This document shows, piece by piece, positions 61,595 through 64,000 of a stretch of DNA of 64,000 nucleotides. The position numbers and the translations under genes were made by a program. The notes beneath the pieces are model-generated. The model was not told the DNA's origin. It searched no databases and worked only from the letters and a program-made list of their open reading frames with translations. The stretch's first letter is position 1. Each line of letters starts with the position of its first letter. This DNA comes from Streptomyces sp. NBC_01431 (GTDB lineage Bacteria; Actinomycetota; Actinomycetes; Streptomycetales; Streptomycetaceae): positions 5,518,001 to 5,582,000 of the forward strand of contig NZ_CP109496.1 in assembly GCF_036231355.1 (NCBI RefSeq), in the 5' to 3' direction.

Positions 61595-62626
61595 GTGCTG
61601 CGCATTCATTTCACCGGCGAAGATCTGGCCCGGCTCCGTATGGCGCCGGGTCCTGACACGCTGTGGGAAACGATTCTCAGCTTTCATCGCTTAAGGGACC
61701 GGCGGGGTGCCTCGGTATTCGGCGAATGGCGACAGGAAACTCGGGCCCGGTTGAGCGGGGAAACGCGATTGCTCTCCGCAATCGTTCCGTGTCGGGGGTA
61801 TTTCCCAGACTTCCTTACGCCGCCGCGGGGTCCGCATTCCCTGGAATCCGGTCTGGAGCGAATCCGGGAGACCGAACCCGAACGGCTGAACGAGGAACTC
61901 TCCCGGCTGCCCGGCGGCCGTCCGGCCACCGGCTGGGGGGCCGCGCTCGCCGAGGGGGCGAACGGTCAACTCGGACGCCTCGCCGATGTGTTGGGCGCCT
62001 ACCACCAGGCGGCAGTCTCCCCGTACTGGGCGCACATACAGACCCGCGTCGACGCCGACCGGGCGGCCCGCGGCCGGGCGCTGCTGGACGGCGGTGCGGG
62101 CGAACTCCTCGCCTCGTTGCCGCCGATGCTGCGCTGGCGCGACCCCGTCCTGGAGGCCGACTATCCGGTGGACCGCGAACTGCACCTGGACGGACGGGGG
62201 TTGCTGCTCCAGCCGTCGTTCTTCTGCCGCCGCACCCCGGTCGCCCTCCAGGACCCGAAGCTGCCGCCGGTGCTCGTCTACCCGGTGACGCACACCCAGG
62301 CCCCGTACGAGTCCCCGCCGGGCCCCGAACGCGCGTCCTCGCTCGGCCGACTGGTCGGTCACACCCGCTCCAGCGTGCTCCAGTCCATCGGGAACGGCTG
62401 CACCACCAGTGAACTCGCCCGCAGGGCAGGCGTGTCGCTCGCCTCCGCCAGCCAGCACGCCGGCGTCCTGCGCGACGCCGGCCTCCTGGTCACGCTGCGG
62501 CACGGCAACTCCGTATTGCATACGCTGACCCCGCTCGGCTCCGCGCTGCTGTGCGGGGGGCCGCCACGCGGGCCGCAGCGCCGTCAGTCGTCGATCCCCG
62601 AGCGCTCCACGCCGGCCACGATGTAG
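61595..62626 (+). CDS. ArsR-type winged-helix regulator (DUF5937-like N-terminal region), contains a TTA codon
   Basis: 343 residues. The C-terminal ~70 residues (SVLQSIGNGCTTSELARRAGVSLASASQHAGVLRDAGLLVTLRHGNSVLHTLTPLG) are an ArsR-type winged helix; the N-terminal ~260 residues match the long Streptomyces ArsR-like proteins with a sensor-like domain (DUF5937-like). GTG start 61595 after AGGTGGGG; the frame is open to 61364 but without coding logic. Leu33 is encoded by TTA (61691-61693). Its 3' end overlaps the converging ABC permease gene by 43 bp. The signal is unknown; it may control the sugar transporter. Confidence 0.78.
   Translation: MLRIHFTGEDLARLRMAPGPDTLWETILSFHRLRDRRGASVFGEWRQETRARLSGETRLLSAIVPCRGYFPDFLTPPRGPHSLESGLERIRETEPERLNEELSRLPGGRPATGWGAALAEGANGQLGRLADVLGAYHQAAVSPYWAHIQTRVDADRAARGRALLDGGAGELLASLPPMLRWRDPVLEADYPVDRELHLDGRGLLLQPSFFCRRTPVALQDPKLPPVLVYPVTHTQAPYESPPGPERASSLGRLVGHTRSSVLQSIGNGCTTSELARRAGVSLASASQHAGVLRDAGLLVTLRHGNSVLHTLTPLGSALLCGGPPRGPQRRQSSIPERSTPATM
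61691..61693 (+). other. TTA codon in the ArsR-type gene (bldA-dependence candidate)
   Basis: TTA, in frame with GTG 61595 (residue 33), within CGC-TTA-AGG. In Streptomyces TTA codons need the bldA tRNA and often mark developmental or secondary-metabolism regulators. It is the only one I noticed among the genes called here. Confidence 0.75.
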
Positions 62627-63450
62627 CGCTGGAGCAGCAGGAAGACCAGGACCAGCGGGACGATCGAGACGGCCGCCGCGACGAACAGCTCGTGCAGGTG
62701 GACCACTTGGGCGGTGGTGAAGGTGGAGAGGGCGACCTGCACCGTCCAGGAGTCCCGGTCCTGGCCGATGACCAGCGGCCACAGAAAGGAATTCCAGGCA
62801 CCGATGAACACAATGGTCCCTACGGCCGCGAAGACCGGACGCGCATTGGGCACGACGATCCTCCAGTAGGTACGCCAATAGCCGAGTCCGTCGACGCGGG
62901 CCGCATCCTCAAGCTCTTGTGGAAATCCCGTGAAGTACTGGCGGAGGACGAAGCACGCGAAGCCGGAGAACAGGGTGGGGACGATCAGGCCGCGCAAGCT
63001 CGACACCCACCCGAGGGAGGAAACGAGAACGAAACTTGGTACGAACGTGACCGCCGCGGGAACCATCAGCGTCCCGATCACCGCGTAGAAGACCTGGTTG
63101 GCGAAGCGGTAGGGGATGCGGGCGAGACCGTACCCGGCGAGCGAGGCGAACAGCAGGGTGCCGACGGTCGTGGCGACGGCGATCAGCGCCGAGTTGAGCA
63201 GCGAGCGGGCCATCGGGACCGCCGGGTCGTCGAAGAGCTCGCGCACGTTCGACCAGTGCAGGGTGGCGGGGAAGAACGTCCACTCCGGCGAGGTGATGTC
63301 CTGCTCGGCGGCCAGGCCGTTGCGGACCAGGAGGTAGAAGGGGACCAGGAACAGCAGGGCGAGGGCGACGAGGATCACCCGGCGCAGGGCCCGCCCCGCG
63401 CGTACCAGGGCGTCCTCGGGCCCGGAACCGGTCCGGCTCGGGGTGGTCAT
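62584..63450 (-). CDS. Carbohydrate ABC transporter permease (MalG-like)
   Basis: 288 residues, six hydrophobic helices. The EAA loop EDAARVDGLGYWRTYWRIVVPNARP identifies an ABC-1 sugar permease of the MalG type. It pairs with the upstream permease: ATG 63450 overlaps its stop by ATGA. The C-terminal end overlaps the ArsR gene. No binding protein or ATPase is in the window; they may lie beyond its end. Confidence 0.87.
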   Translation of the reverse strand: MTTPSRTGSGPEDALVRAGRALRRVILVALALLFLVPFYLLVRNGLAAEQDITSPEWTFFPATLHWSNVRELFDDPAVPMARSLLNSALIAVATTVGTLLFASLAGYGLARIPYRFANQVFYAVIGTLMVPAAVTFVPSFVLVSSLGWVSSLRGLIVPTLFSGFACFVLRQYFTGFPQELEDAARVDGLGYWRTYWRIVVPNARPVFAAVGTIVFIGAWNSFLWPLVIGQDRDSWTVQVALSTFTTAQVVHLHELFVAAAVSIVPLVLVFLLLQRYIVAGVERSGIDD

Positions 63451-64000
63451 CAGTCGGCCTCCTTCCTGCCCAGGCCGAACCAGCGGGCCTGAAACACCGT
63501 TACCACCGCGATGATCAGCGCGAGGATCACCGCGCCCGCGCTGCCCATCCCGAGGTTCTGCCCCTGACCGAGCGCGGTGTAGTAGAGGTAGACCAGCGGC
63601 GGGCGGGCGTAGGGCGGATAGCCGCGGGCGTCCGAGAGCAGGTTGTAGAACTCGTCGAAGGCCTGGAAGGCGTTGATGACCAGCAGCAGCACCACCGCGA
63701 TCGAGGTGGTGCGCAGCTGCGGGAAGGTGATGTGGCGGAACACCTGCCAGCCGGGCCGTGCGCCGTCGACGGCGGCCGCCTCGTACAGGCGGGGGCTGAT
63801 CCGCTGGAGCCCGGCGAGGAACAGGATCATGTAGAACCCGGCCTGGAGCCACAGGCGTACGGTCACGATGACCAGCCAGTACCAGGGCGGATGGGTCGTG
63901 GAGAGCCAGGCCGTCTGGTCGGCGCCGAACCAGCCGAGCACGGTGTTCGCGAGCCCGAACCGCACCCCGCTGAAGATCGACAGCTTCCAGATCAGCGCGG
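63450..64000 (-). CDS. Carbohydrate ABC transporter permease (MalF-like), N-terminus beyond the window
   Basis: About 183 residues of a MalF-type permease; the reading frame continues upstream past 64000. EAAAVDGARPGWQVFRHITFPQLR is the EAA loop and several helices are visible (for example YWLVIVTVRLWLQAGFYMILFLAG). It forms the membrane channel with the MalG-like protein. Substrate is unknown. Confidence 0.85.
   Translation of the reverse strand, partial: ALIWKLSIFSGVRFGLANTVLGWFGADQTAWLSTTHPPWYWLVIVTVRLWLQAGFYMILFLAGLQRISPRLYEAAAVDGARPGWQVFRHITFPQLRTTSIAVVLLLVINAFQAFDEFYNLLSDARGYPPYARPPLVYLYYTALGQGQNLGMGSAGAVILALIIAVVTVFQARWFGLGRKEAD

Overview
The window is a high-GC actinomycete chromosome segment, almost certainly Streptomyces. 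GTG starts, ATGA/GTGA gene overlaps, CIRCE-hrcA-dnaJ, a leucine-rich leaABC-type leader before leuA, and the conserved order hemW-hrcA-dnaJ-rsmE / phoH-ybeY-CNNM-mmcQ / era / leuA / recO-uppS / znuACB-zur / glyS / dus / ppdK all fit a core-chromosome location. No tRNA, rRNA, CRISPR array, transposase, prophage or biosynthetic cluster was seen.

Layout. 1-7.5 kb: the tail of a fatty-acyl-CoA ligase, then a signalling locus made of a 1387-residue soluble hybrid histidine kinase with six 92-residue HAMP-type repeats, a coiled-coil response regulator, and a divergent PP2C (SpoIIE-type) phosphatase with its own anti-sigma-type ATPase domain. 7.5-18.4 kb: housekeeping genes (hemW, a DUF3097 protein, an MBL hydrolase, hrcA-dnaJ under CIRCE, a nitronate monooxygenase, rsmE, a lipoprotein, an HIT protein, rnz, a purine deaminase of adenine-deaminase type). 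18.5-22.7 kb: an MFS transporter, glucarate dehydratase and a PfkB kinase. 22.8-27.1 kb: the phoH-ybeY-CNNM-mmcQ operon, in which phoH is split by a complete intein with a LAGLIDADG endonuclease. 27.1-34.2 kb is accessory: an MFS pump with a divergent XRE regulator, a catalytically dead cytidine-deaminase-like protein, and a secreted-protein cluster that resembles the Firmicute WxL surface system. 34.3-47.1 kb: era, a GNAT enzyme, a stand-alone emfourin-type inhibitor, leuA with its attenuator, a TerB-like protein, a lipoprotein, recO (with a duplicated start), uppS, the zinc regulon znuACB-zur, and glyS. 47.2-56.6 kb: a Lia-like two-component system with a DUF4097 protein, an aldo/keto reductase-TetR pair under a striking operator, and a second XRE/MFS module followed by another MFS pump. 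56.7-64 kb: dus, ppdK, a TTA-containing ArsR-type regulator, and two permeases of a sugar ABC transporter running off the end.

The most notable items are the PhoH intein (357 residues, placed immediately before Walker B), two genes (recO and the DUF3097 gene) whose first codons are duplicated just upstream with mainly synonymous differences, the WxL-like cluster with a dyad sitting between -35 and -10, a perfect 13-bp-arm operator upstream of the aldo/keto reductase, and a TTA codon (possible bldA dependence) in the ArsR-type regulator. Gene starts are mostly set by Shine-Dalgarno spacing and overlaps and could move by a few codons. All family calls rest on motifs read by eye; no database search was run.
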